From the NCBI GenBank assembly GCA_950295325.1, contig OX485809.1, positions 9,798,001 through 9,862,000 of the forward strand: a DNA stretch of 64,000 nucleotides. Reading direction: 5' to 3'. Below are positions 46,266-57,960 of this stretch, piece after piece. Under the pieces are notes generated by a model. The model did not search any database, was not told the DNA's origin, and worked only from the letters and a program-made list of their open reading frames with translations. A program made the position numbers and the translations under genes. Every line of letters starts with the position of its first letter. Within the stretch, counting starts at the first letter, position 1. The stretch is from Polytrichum commune. Lineage: Eukaryota > Streptophyta > Polytrichopsida > Polytrichales > Polytrichaceae.

Positions 46266-47233
46266 TTGTCATACAATGGACATCCACCTTGAAAGGTGCA
46301 TGATTGTTGGTAAGTCGCATGGTAACACAAATTTTGCATTTGAAAACCCCATATGCCCCAAACGTTATCAACCTTTCCTTAATCTTTTGTTTAGATAAAC
46401 GTTCATAAACACAAGCAAGATAAGTAGGTGAGCGCAACTTAGAAAGTTAATGCAAGTTGTTATAAAGGCTATTAGGCCATTAGGTTGTTGGAATCATGCA
46501 TGATTATTTGTTGTCACATGATGTGTACAATGTGTTTATATTTACAGTTGATTGGATAGCCTTACCATAGCCTACACATCTCATTTCAATTGATTATTGC
46601 CTTGTTGATGTACATGCATGAAAGCATTTTCTTACCTTGAAGGTGTTAGCCTTGGTCTTTGGAAAAGTTCAATCAATTGAGACAATTTCTCATCCAATCA
46701 ACATACATGCATTGAACCTTACATTAATTCTTCATCCCTCAAAAGATTACAAACCCTAATTTATTAATAAGATCAAATACTACCTATACTTTTTGCCTAC
46801 CCTATTTTAGATATATTATGTGTATGGGTCATTTCATCCAAGCTATAGTAATTCCAATTTTTTTCTAATTTTTTGCATTTTTGAATTAAAAGTACCCTAA
46901 TTTTTTTCTCACATGGTTTAAAAAAATCTCAACGGTGACCTCCCTATGACCTGCAAGGGACATGCTTGCGCATAGATTGATGAGAAATGCGTTTGTAAGC
47001 AATGACGTAGGCACTAGATGAAACAACAACCAAAGAGAGAATAATAATAGACCATTTTTTTAACATAATAATCAAAGCATGACATGGTTGTCAATTGTAC
47101 ATATTAATGTGCCTACCTATATCCTATTTAAAAACATCCACATTAGCAAAGTCATTGGGCATAACCACGGTCCACTACATGGTTTTAGTTTATTTTTTAT
47201 TTAAAAAAATATGTATGTTGTCCCAAGTCATGG
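46266..47233. other. Intergenic, no gene recognised
   Basis: AT-rich sequence with no reading frame that looks coding. Confidence 0.45.
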
Positions 47234-47666
47234 CTACCTGGAAACTGCACATTGCATGAGAGTTGTTCCTCATGTTACTTAAGAACCTTTGTGACTTTAT
47301 GTGGTTCCCATTATATTTTCAATGTTATTAAAGGTGTATGTCACATATTTTCCACCTACATGTGCACATGGATTAGACTACCTAGAAACTGCACATTGCA
47401 TGAGAGTTGTTCCTCATGTTACTTAAGAACCTTTGTGACTTTATGTGGTTCCCATTATATTTTCAATGTTATTAAAGGTGTATGTCATATATTTTCCACC
47501 TACATGTGCACATGGATTAGACTACCTGGAAACTGCACATTGCATGAGAGTTGTTCCTCATGTTACTTAAGAACCTTTGTGACTTTATGTGGTTCCCATT
47601 ATATTTTCAATGTTATTAAAGGTGCATGTCATATATTTTCCACCTACATGTGCACATGGATTAGAC
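47234..47666 (+). repeat. 144-bp tandem repeat, three nearly identical copies
   Basis: Units start at 47234, 47378 and 47522 (CTACCTGGAAACTGCACATT then GCATGAGAGTTGTTCCTCAT) with only a few differences (for example CCTAG/CCTGG and GTCACATA/GTCATATA). Because 144 is a multiple of three, an open frame of 144 codons (47252-47686) runs through; each unit gives the same Cys-rich 48-residue peptide. Recent expansion is likely; coding is doubtful. Confidence 0.9.
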
Positions 47667-49609
47667 TGTTACAACTGGAAGAATGAGATTGAGTTAAAAG
47701 ATGGGAGAAGGTTCTAGAAGAACCAAAGATAGAAGATTCAAAGTAGAAGTAAGAAATAAAGTTATGAAAAGAACGCTTTAATTTTACTATATGTGAATAC
47801 AAAAAGTAAAAGTAGTGCCTTTGGCATAAGAGGATGCTCGGGGGAGGAGAGAGGATTTTTTTTTGGTCACTCTCCTATGGTTGGGTGGTTGAGCTTAGAC
47901 CAAGACCTACTTGGTTTACGTTTGTAATTTGACGTTACAAGGAAAATAAACTGAGTTCTTCAGCTCATCATTTTGATTGATAATTGTCATTGTGAAAGTT
48001 GGTGACAAACCTGTGGGAGGTGCCCTCGCAGTCTAGTGTCAAGTGAACTTGTACCGTCTTCAACTTCTTCAACAATCACATATAGGTCAAGGGTCCTCGA
48101 GTTCTAGTGCCTCTTGACTTTTGAGGTCATCTTAGCCAACGCCAAAGTTTTGTCAGGTCAAGATTTTGTGTAGCATTACTTCTCTCTGGAGTCTGATTGC
48201 AGAACACAGGTCACTCACATAGCCTCACCGATTGGTATATTGAGTGCCGTGCTTTTGCCCTTGCTGGTTGCGAAGAATTGAGGTTTGTGGGTGAAGCGAT
48301 TCAGTTTCGTTCTCGATCTTCTTTAGCTTCTACAGGTTAGATTCACACAACAAAACTTGTGTTCCATCAGCAAATCCACCCCTGGTTTCGTTATGGTTAT
48401 TGGAAGTGCATGTTTGTGGATTCCTCAAGTGAATGCATTGGTCCTCCCAGTTGTGTTCGCTCTTGAATGTGGAGTTGTTACTACAATTTCAACACGCAGT
48501 CCAATCCCTTGTTTCCTGCTGTTTGTTCTTTGATGTTCACGTAACCAACCACCAATTAAGAAAGAGCCTGATCGACGAAAAGTGACTAAGTTAATGACAC
48601 CCACATACCTTCAGATGCGCCTTCAGATGCGCTGCCAAGAATTTCCCTGCTGGTGAAATAATTGGTAGAACTGGCGGCCATGAAGAATCGAGTCCCTGGC
48701 TGATTGATTCAAGCAAAATGATCCGTTGCAGCCATTGAATGTCTGTTTGTAGTGTCTGTATCTCCTCCATTTTTTCGAGGTCATCAGTTCGGTTCGAAGG
48801 TCCATTTCCAAGCAAATATATTGCTTGAGGCAGTTTTAGGTTTTGTTTGTTGTGGACTAGAAGCTAGAATTTTGATGGAAATATTGGAAATATAGTATTG
48901 TCTGTCATTCGTAGACAACATAGCATTCTTCAGCGAGATCACCCTCTTCACTCCTCGTAGAATTGGTTTTAGTAGATGCTTGAATCAACAGGGGTACATG
49001 GTAGAGAACATATGTTTAAGAATATGTATTGTCGTCAATGTCACTGCAATTCTAAGGTCCATGGATGCAATTTTAAGTTGCGCTTGTGGACTAGAAGCCA
49101 GAATGTTGATAGAAGCATTGACAATACTATAGTATCTTCTACCACTTGTAGACATTACCCTTTTCACTTCTCCTAGAATTGGCTTAGATAGACGCTGGTA
49201 GATGCTAGAATCAACATGGGTATATGCTAGACAATCGGTCTGAATCCTTCTTCGTTTTTAACTTGAGCTAGGGTCATCCATTGTCCAGTTTGTAACATCT
49301 AGATTATTGTCAAAGTTGAGAAAGAGATGACGCTAATTGTAGGTTAGTGTGACTGAGGGATGCTACATTCTTGATTAAATTCACAAACTCAAAGGCAGGT
49401 TTACAGAGCATGGGTGAGGGACAAGGGCTATTGTCTCACATGGGAGGTGGTATGTGTAACTTATGTGAATTCAAACTTGCATGTTCCTGACCGTACTTGG
49501 TGGCTAATTCTTGTGCTACCCAATTTTGACAAGTTAGGTATATATGGCACCGGTTTAGTGCAGACAAAGGACTTGTCACGCATTTAAAGACTTGAGGAAT
49601 AGCGGAATT
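47667..49609. other. Intergenic, with a duplicated segment at 48846-49235
   Basis: 48846-49012 and 49081-49235 are diverged direct repeats (TGTGGACTAGAAGC.AGAAT, GTAGACA, CTCCT.GTAGAATTGG, AATCAACA.GGGTA). 48340-48560 contains a weak copy of the dispersed repeat. A minus-strand frame ending at a good donor (AAG then GTATGT, about 48610) has a coiled-coil-like start (MEEIQTLQTDIQWLQ), but no partner exon was found. Confidence 0.4.
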
Positions 49610-49995
49610 TAAGGTAAGCAAGTCGTAAATGGACAATTTTATGTGATTCTTCTCTCTGCACCCACATCTCATAGGATATGAAACACATGATGAGTGCAAG
49701 ATGATCAGCACATCCAAATCATGCATGTTGCTACTTTTGTTATAATTTTCAAAGCTTGGACGAACATCCTATTCATTGTCAAATTGGAGATTCTATAATT
49801 TATTAAATGATCATGTAGGTCCCCCCAATTATATCGACAATTACATCTAGAATGGTTGGTAATAATCAAGCATGTAGTCCAATCTCTTTCCAACAAACTT
49901 TTTTTTTTTTTTTTTTTCGCCCGGGTTTGTTCTTAGATTCAAACCCAATGGCACAAACACTCAAATTATAGGTGTCTGTTTAAGTCACAGACCGA
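49610..49995 (+). repeat. Dispersed repeat copy just upstream of the P450 gene
   Basis: TAAGCAAGTCGTAAATGGAC, TAGGATATGAAACACATGAT, ATGATCATGTAGGTCCCCCC, AGTCCAATCTCTTTCCAACA, AATTATAGGTGTCTGTTTAA. It contains a T-run at 49900-49917 and ends about 60 bases before the P450 start codon, so it probably supplies part of the promoter or 5'UTR. Confidence 0.7.
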
Positions 49996-50056
49996 ATTTA
50001 ACAAACTCATATCCCTTTCTGAATTTCTCAATTCACTTTGTTGAGCAGGAGTGATC

Positions 50057-53000
50057 ATGGAGTCCTCATCCTTGGCCAAAACTACCAAGTCCTTCATTTC
50101 CAGTCTGTGGAATTCGGAGTATGAAGACCTCAGGCTAGGGTTTGCAGGCGCCAGCAACTGGCACACGAAGTTGCTCCTTATGTTGGCACTCGGGTTTGTA
50201 GCATATATTTTCTTATGGAAAATATGGAGGTCGAGCAGGTAAGTCACTGCATCAACTGGTGTTTTTTTCTCCACTTTTCATTCTGAAGAAAAGTTCTCCT
50301 TAGAAGGTCAGATAGAGAGTGAAACATAAGAAAAAATAAATAATGAGTTTCATAGGCAGTTATAATCTTTGTTGCATCTCCTGTGTGAGGACTTATGAAT
50401 AAACACGGGGTCGAATAGTTTTTCCTCCCATTCACCGGAGTTTAGTCTCGAGGTTTCCATTTACTTGTTTTTATCTGCATTGGTTATAACTTATGTAAGT
50501 TGTGCTTCAGCACTTCTTGGGAGTTGCAAGGTTGGTGGGATTGGTTGGTCAACTTCCAGTGTGTTTGTAAGAACTAGAGGTTTGTTGGCTATCAATGTAA
50601 TGTGGACATAAACGTTGTTATATTAGTGAGTGTACTAATGCCAAGTGTTGTGCGGTTACACTAATGGTGAACAAGTTATAGACTTAGAATAGATAAAGTG
50701 ACACTATTTGGCATAGGTCATGTGGTTTCCCTAAATACCGTAAACAAAGTAGTGCAAGATTCATAGCTTAGCACTTGAGCTTGTAACCCGTGAATACGTT
50801 AGTTTTGCCACAACATGAATCCCTTGCTTCTCTTACTTCCTTTTGCTACTTGTTTTGGTATGGGAGAGGGGTACTAGTGTTAAAGTTCAATCCAATATCT
50901 ATTATGATCTTGTGCTAAAAATAATACATAAACTGAGGATTAATAGCTTGACTTGGTCTATGATGACGAGTCAACCATCCTAGCTCAGTTGGTAGAGCGC
51001 AAGGCTCTTACCCTTGTCGTCCGGGGTTCAAGCCCCCTAGGGTGGCGTCCAATTCTTGTAGTTGTAAAATTTATTACCTTATTTTAGAATGTTCCGACTT
51101 CGCTTACCTATTGGCCGTTGGATCATTGCAAATCACAATGATTTTCATGTCAAGGTTTAGAATCATAGTAGAGATGCAAAAGTAGTGCGAGTTCAAAGTG
51201 AACATCTCTTACTCTTGAGATGATCACATAGGTCCTCCTCTCAATCATGTATTGAACCTTGTTCAAGTGCGTAAGTCACCGCAATAATAAGATGCTTAAA
51301 GAATGGAAGGTTGTTCAAGTGAGTTAGTCACTACAATAATTAGATGCTTGAGACATGAAAGGTGGTTGTGTGCAACCGCACATATTAGAAAAGCAATGTT
51401 CTTCAAGAGGACTCTTAAATTACACCAAGTTATTGAAATCGCAAGTTTGCGCTTGAGCCATGAGACCAATGAATATTTTACTTTGGTCACAAAATTGATA
51501 CCGTGGGTTATATTTTATTCTGCCAATTTTTTTTTGGCATGGGGGTCAAGTAAGTAGGTAGGGGGAGGGCCCTTGGTTGATATTGGCTAATAGTGGGTTA
51601 AGGCTTTGTGTAAGGTATGAGGGTGTTACTCACTTCATTTTTCATGTTCTCCAACTAAAACCAATTAGATTTATACAATGAAACTCGTGTTGCATTCGCA
51701 AACTTGTGATGAAACATCAACAAAAATCAGGTTGAAAAGCAGACCTTCTTTGATTTAGTTATGGTTATCAAAACTACATGTTTGTTGATTTCTCAATTGA
51801 ACACATAGGTCCTCCCAATTGTGTTCACTATTGAGTGTAAAGTAATGAATACAATTTGAAAATGTAGTCCTATCTCGTTTAACATGTGTCTTGATGGTGT
51901 TTGTTCTTGATCCTCACAAAGCCACACACCAATCCAATACAGGTGTTTGATCAAGAAAAGTAACCAATTAACACCCGCATACGTTTCATGTACTCCAAGC
52001 AACTCGAGTTGTGAGGATTGTGGCAAATGAGGATTTTATGAATAAGATATTCATTTGTGAAGTTCCAAATTAGATGGGGTCTTCTTCGATTGCCCTAGAG
52101 CTTCAAGTGGTAGGATGGTGGTAGGATTCGATCGTGTTCCAATCTTGTTGACATTGTCGACAACCAACTAAGATCTTAAATCTTCAAAAGTGAACTTATT
52201 TTCTTGAATGACCATTTTCAAATATTGGAGAGAATATTTTGAAGTTCGCCATTGTTTCAAGTTCGTGGTAGAATCTAGTTACGTTCTAACAAAAAGTTTC
52301 AAATAACCACAAAAAGGCTCCACTCGCTATGCAAACGATCAATCGTTTGACTTCATCAACTTATAGCTTAACATTATTGGCGACTGGGTGCAATCGTTAT
52401 TAATCAATAGGTTTTTCTTCATCACGTTATTTTACAAGGAATAGAACATCTAGGAATTCATATAGTGGATAGAAGATTAGTTGATGTTCAGTGCAAGAAC
52501 CTAACTCATCTCATTTAAATTGGTGGACAACCCTCGGCTAGTTCAAAGACACATTCGAGAAGTTCTGATGAGTTACCCAAAACAAAAATGGGTTCACTCC
52601 TAAAACAGAGATTTATAGTGTGAAGCCGTGATTTTGATTTCTCATATTAGATAACCTTGTGAGAAAACAAACTTGCGAATTCTTTGATACAGGTTGAATC
52701 TGCCACCAAGCCCACCATCTTGGCCCATAATCGGCCATGTTCATCTCCTTGGCCCGCAACTCCATCAATCTTTAGCACAATTGGCGACTAAATATGGACC
52801 CATCATGCTCTTGAGATTTGGAGCGAAAGCTACACTCGTCATTTCGTCGCCGGATATGGCACGAGAGATATTCAAAGAGCATGACCTTGTTTTCTCACAG
52901 AGACCTCTAACAGTCTTCCTCGACTTTTTCAACATCGCTCGAAGAGGTAATATTTTTATTACATATTTCCAGATATTTGAGCTATGCTGTCTGTATTAAA

Positions 53001-56000
53001 CCCCAACGATCAGCAAAGATTCGAGCAATTCAAAATGCAAGTGACCAGCTTTTTATTGTCAAGCCAGTATTTAGGGCTAAGTTAGTGAGGGTTTCGAAAT
53101 CTTTTCAGTGCTAATGCAGCATGTAGCTAGGTGATAATCAAGTCAAAGTTGATTCAACTCATTGTTAACAATCATCCTTTTTAGATCTCGCAACTACAAA
53201 CTGCACAAACAGAAGATTTCAATTGCCGCAAACCCTGTGCTCGGTGGGCACAAATACAAAGCTCTGAAATTGAGCAACCCTTCTGGTCAAGAACAAAAAA
53301 TTGAACCCAAGGAGTTTACACTAAGGTCGTGAGTTGGGACGAGGTTATACTAGGGGCTTGACTCACGCAAAATAACTCCACCCACTTTGAGAAATCAAAC
53401 TTTCAGATTACATTGGATCCAATCTTGAAGTGCAAAATTAGAGTCCATCAAGAGGCGTTTAGGACCTCAAGTTCTTAGGACCAAGACCCTAATGTGAACT
53501 GTCCATTGGATCACCATGTGTGATGATTGAATCATCTTGGATTGGTATCATATTTTTTTTGTCACTACAATTCAAGTGTCAATAACGAAGATTCCACATT
53601 TTGTTTCTTACAAATGGAGTATGGGCACTTGACGATAATTTTGTTTGCAGTACCATTCGGGTTTGTATACCATGCAAGAACCTTCATACCTAGGTCAATT
53701 CACCCTAGTATCAATATGGTTTAGAGTGATATCAACTCAATAATAACGTGGGTACACAAAGTTTCTCACTTTGACATACCCACCGTATACAAACATTTCC
53801 TAATACCACAATTATAAAAATCACGGATAAGCTCTTGGCTAATTTACAGAAATCCATTCACCTATATACCAGTCCAACATTGGTTTGAACTAAATTCTTT
53901 CTGGGGGGGGGCCTGCAGGTTTGGCATTCCAAGACAACAATGCCACGTGGCGAAACCTTCGGAAAATATTCGTGATGGAATTGATGGCGCCGGAGCAGCT
54001 GAAGAGCGTGGTGCAAATTCGAGCGGATGAGATCGACTTCATGTTGAGATCCATATCTCGTGGAATTGTAGATTCGGGGCCCATGGAAACCCCTCAAGAA
54101 ATCAACACACTGCTTTGGATATACACGTCGAACCTCGCATCCCAAATGATGCTGAGCAAACGGTATTTTTTGCACGACAATAGCGAGGAAGGCGACGAGG
54201 CAAAGGAGTTCCGGCAGTTCATGGATACGTTCAATCGGTTGTCCGGGACTGTCTTCCCAGCCGAAATCTTGTCATTTTTGAGGTGGTTTGATGTTGGTGG
54301 GCTTCAACGCCAAGCCACAGCGTGTGTCCCGTTGTTTGAAAGCATCGCGGGTAGGATTTTGGCGAAACGAAGAGAGGAGAGGAAGCTCAAGGGAGAAAAG
54401 CTGCGTGTCGATTCGGACATGCTAGATGTGTTGCTAACTCATCAAGAGAAGGAATCGAAGGATGGGGGAATCACGGATGCAAACATTGGAAGTGTTATAT
54501 GGGTAATCTCCTACTCTCCTTTCTCGAGACCTACTAGTTCCATTACACTAGGTTATAAATCTTTGAAAGATCTTGTCAAGTAAACGAGAGCTCGTGAAGG
54601 CGGACTGAAGAGAGGTAAAGTTAAAGTGCATTATAAATTAGATCGTCTTACATCTGATTCATATGTAGTCTGATATCACACGTCATCCACGCTGTCAATT
54701 TCGATTGGGTATCGTAAATCGCAAGTATGAGTACCAGCCCCAGGGATCTGAGTCGAAGACAATCAATGAACTGGACAGATCTGCAGCAAATTAATTAGTG
54801 AATTGCGGCACCATGTCATTCTACTTCCATAAACGACTTGAAGAAATCTCTTCCATTCCCATCATCCATTGCCACTCCAGCAGAAAAAAAATTCTCAGAG
54901 TCGCAATGAATAGGTCGTGACAGACAGATGTAAGGTAGACATCTGTTATTTGGATCCTATTCTCTCTGCACGCACTTCTCGTAGGTTTTGAAACACACAG
55001 TCAGTGCAAGATGATTAACAAATCTACATCATGGTCCTCGCCATTTGCCTCATGAATTCTGAAACTCGTATGAAAATCCTATTCATTATCAAACAGAAGG
55101 TTCTCGTGCTCATTGAGTGATCATATAGGTCCCTCCACTTATGTCAACTTTTAAACTTCGTGCGGTTAGCATGATAAGTTGAGCACATTGTCCAATCTCT
55201 TTCAAACACATGATGTCTTTTCGGTGTCCGTTCTTAGATTCGCACCTAACCACATGCCACTCAAATATACAGTACGTGTCCTCCAAATCATTGCAATATG
55301 CAAGTCTACCTTAATGGATAAAATGGTTTTTCTAATGGCAAGAGTCAAACAACAACTTCATGTTACTAATCAAGCTATGACAATCACTTACATCACCGGC
55401 CTCCACAGGATGTATTTGGCGCGGGAACGGACACAACCATGATCACGATTGAGTGGACTATGGCACACCTAGTGACAGATCTGCGGGTGATGAAGAAACT
55501 CCAATCGGAAATCGACAGTGTAACCGGGACACCCAAAACTGGTAGGAGGGTTTCACAAAGCGACCTTCCTAAATTGCCTTACCTCCTAGCCGTTGTGAAG
55601 GAGGCACTTCGCCTCCACCCCCCGTCACCTCTTCTGTTGCCTCACTACTCCCACGAAGCATGCAACGTAGCCGGGTACCATGTCCCCGCCAACACCCAAC
55701 TCCTCGTGAATGTGTGGGCCATCGGCCACGACGAGCGCAACTGGGACAAGCCCAACGAATTCCTCCCGGAGCGATTCATGGACACCGATGCCGGGCCGCT
55801 TCCAAAACTCGATGTCGCTGGCCAAAACTTTCATTTCCTTCCATTTGGCTCGGGCCGCCGAGGGTGTCCAGCGGCGTCCTTGGCACTTGTCAACGTGCAA
55901 TTGGCGGTTGTGAGCCTCGTTCAGGCCTTTGATTGGTCGCTCCCCCAGGGCATGGAACCCATGGACTTTGATATGTCCGAAGGGGCAGGATTCTTATGCA

Positions 56001-56059
56001 CTCGGGCCACCAAATTTCGAGCCGTTCCCAAGCACCGTCTACCAAGGGCTTCGTATTAA
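50057..56059 (+). CDS. Cytochrome P450 monooxygenase, A-type (CYP71 clan), 4 exons
   Basis: Heme-thiolate monooxygenase, expected to be anchored in the ER and fed electrons by P450 reductase. Exons: 50057-50238, 52693-52946, 53919-54502, 55409-56059; GT-AG, phases 2, 1 and 0; product 556 aa. The start is the first ATG in frame. A membrane anchor lies at residues 39-54, then the proline hinge LPPSPPSWPIIG (64-75). The I-helix motif is GAGTDTT (344-350), the ExxR is EALR (405-408), PERF is 460-463, and the heme loop is PFGSGRRGCPA (485-495) with ligand C493. The final Gly of the usual FxxGxRxCxG is Ala495, a change that some plant P450s tolerate. The substrate cannot be read from sequence. Intron 1 (2454 bp) holds a tRNA-like sequence; introns 1 and 3 hold dispersed repeats. 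Confidence 0.92.
50975..51046 (+). tRNA. tRNA-Lys(CUU)-like gene, slightly degenerate, in P450 intron 1
   Basis: A clear cloverleaf: A box TAGCTCAGTTGG, anticodon stem CAAGG/CCTTG around loop CTCTTAC (anticodon CTT), T arm CGGGG-TTCAAGC-CCCCT, acceptor CCATCCT/AGGGTGG. Only one base separates the acceptor stem from the D stem instead of two, and the first T-stem pair is C-T, so it may be a tRNA pseudogene. No terminal CCA is encoded, as expected in plants. Confidence 0.7.
51780..52075 (+). repeat. Dispersed repeat copy, P450 intron 1
   Basis: Diverged copy: AACACATAGGTCCTCCCAAT, ACTATTGAGTGTAAAGT, AACATGTGTCTTGATGGTGT, CACACACCAATCCAATACAG. A weaker trace is at 48340-48560. Confidence 0.55.
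54935..55320 (+). repeat. Dispersed repeat copy, P450 intron 3
   Basis: Well-kept copy: GTAAGGTAGACATCTGTTAT, CACTTCTCGTAGG, TTCTCGTGCTCATTGAGTGA, GTCCAATCTCTTTCAAACAC, ACATGCCACTCAAATATACA, TGCAAGTCTACCTTAA. It lies about 90 bases before exon 4. Confidence 0.7.
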
Positions 56060-56649
56060 CCCTCGCGTGCACTACTAGGACGCCTTTTACGACGTGGCCC
56101 TCTCTCTTGGAGTAATCTTAATTGGTTGCACTTTGGTTCTAGAATCATGGTCCAATCCCGGAATTAATATTAAATGGTCCATTGAAAGAGAGGGAGCATG
56201 TATTACTAGGTTGAGAATGAGAACAAGTTTCATAGGGTTGAGTAATGTTATGGGTACACATCCCATGGGTACACAACCCCCCAACAAGCATCGGAGTCTG
56301 AGTTCCCCTGCTCCACAAAAGCGAAACCATATTTGACCACGACCTACTACAAAGAAGATTTGAAAACACGATGGTTAGATTTAATAGTTGTGATAAGATG
56401 TACATGTGGTGTGTATTGGAACGTTGGCCGTCTTTATGCGGAACAAAAATGACCCAATATTTATTTTTGAGGATAGTATTTGGTTAATACTCAAATTACA
56501 AATAGGGACCCCCTCCAAAAAGGAAAAGAAAAGAAAAGAAAAGAAAAGGCAGTAGCATTTGTCCCATAGCCATGTTCTGTAAACTCACTTTGGGTTCACA
56601 TATGAGTTTGCAGCTATAATAAAGGTCAAGCATCCTTCGTTCATGTTGA
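56060..56649. other. 3' flank of the P450 gene
   Basis: No gene. Contains a short (AAAAG)n run at 56520-56550. The P450 3'UTR must lie here; no poly(A) signal was fixed. Confidence 0.45.
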
Positions 56650-57960
56650 CACTACTAAGTGTGGAAGGGTTAATAAAGTTTGAAAACATAGTTCAATATC
56701 TTCTAAACATGTATTTGTATGATGTTTGTTCATTGATCCTCGCCTAACCACATACCAATCAAATATAGGTGACTAAGAAAACCAACCAATCAACAACCAC
56801 ATACCTTATTTGATCATGTGATTGAAAGAGAACTTTCACTTTGACATTCATATGAACTCTAAAAATGTTGAGAAAAATGGCTATGGCATCAATTCATATT
56901 GATTATTAACGTACTGCTTGATTGTGTGTTTCATATCCTAGGAGACATAGCATTATTTAGTTGCTATCAATCATTCCATTCTAATAATATTCAATGATGG
57001 GGCTTCACCCAAATCTCACTTGGTTTTCAAGCTAAATCTACTTATTGACAAGCATCCATAAGGTATAATTCTAGCACCTTACATGACATATTTCTGACCC
57101 CACCCAACCTATCAGACAATTGAATAATGTTATGGAAGTGGGTGTAGAGCTAGAGTAGAGGCGTCCATAATTGATAACTTAAAGAGATTTTGCACCAGAT
57201 CTTGAGAAGTATAAGGCAATGCAAAATTTTCCCGTGCAAGAAGATAGAAATTAGGAGGACTGCATAAATTTTGATGATTATATAACTTGAATTGAAAAAA
57301 CTAAAAAAAATTTAAGTGAAAAGTTGGCTCGAACATATTACCAATGTCTAGAGTTTGCCATAACGGCTCAGTTTAAGTGTTCATTCCTCCTCACTTTAGC
57401 ATTAAAAACTAAGACATGTGTCATGGCATTATTGGTTCCGGCTTGATCGAAATTCAATCTCACCCTTATTGAAATTCAGTCCTAGCCTTATCAAAATTCC
57501 GGTACCCTCTAAATTGCCGATGGGATCCAAATCGGGAATAGGCGCCTCTACTATAATGTAACTTAAGTACGTTTTAGGGTTGCTTACCTAATAGGAGATT
57601 CCATTAAAACTTCAAAATTTTTGTTGAGATTGGCAAATTCCCTTGGCTTAATTATGGTGAACCATGAGAGATTAAAGATGCAGCACGTTCAATATCGAAG
57701 CTCATTTAGTTTCCTTCATCAAAGACAAAGACAATCTTACTTGATTACTAACATAACTTAGTATCAGGAACATATTGTGCGATTACGGTAAGTGTGCAGG
57801 TAGTAAAACATGCGAATAGTAGGAGATGTGAATAAAACTCCAAATCGGGGACTTAGCCAATTTTCTCATGTTAGGAATGAGATCTTAATTGTTGTTACAA
57901 AAAAAGTTATGCCTTCTTAAATGATCATATCATCACATCCCCCATCTCATGGGCTACATT
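56650..57960 (+). repeat. Two diverged dispersed-repeat traces in intergenic DNA
   Basis: About 56650-56960 (CTTCTAAACATGTATTTGTA, TAACCACATACCAATCAAAT, GAACTTTCACTTTGACATTC) and 57790-57960 (CTCCAAATCGGGGACTTAGC, AATGATCATATCATCACATC). No gene between them. Confidence 0.45.

Noticed and set aside
47252-47686. 144-codon repetitive Cys-rich protein
   Set aside because: It arises because a 144-bp repeat unit has a length divisible by three; recorded as a repeat instead.
52691-52999. P450 starting at 52694 with a TTG codon
   Set aside because: A splice acceptor lies just before, and the exon at 50057-50238 supplies an ATG, a membrane anchor and the right phase.
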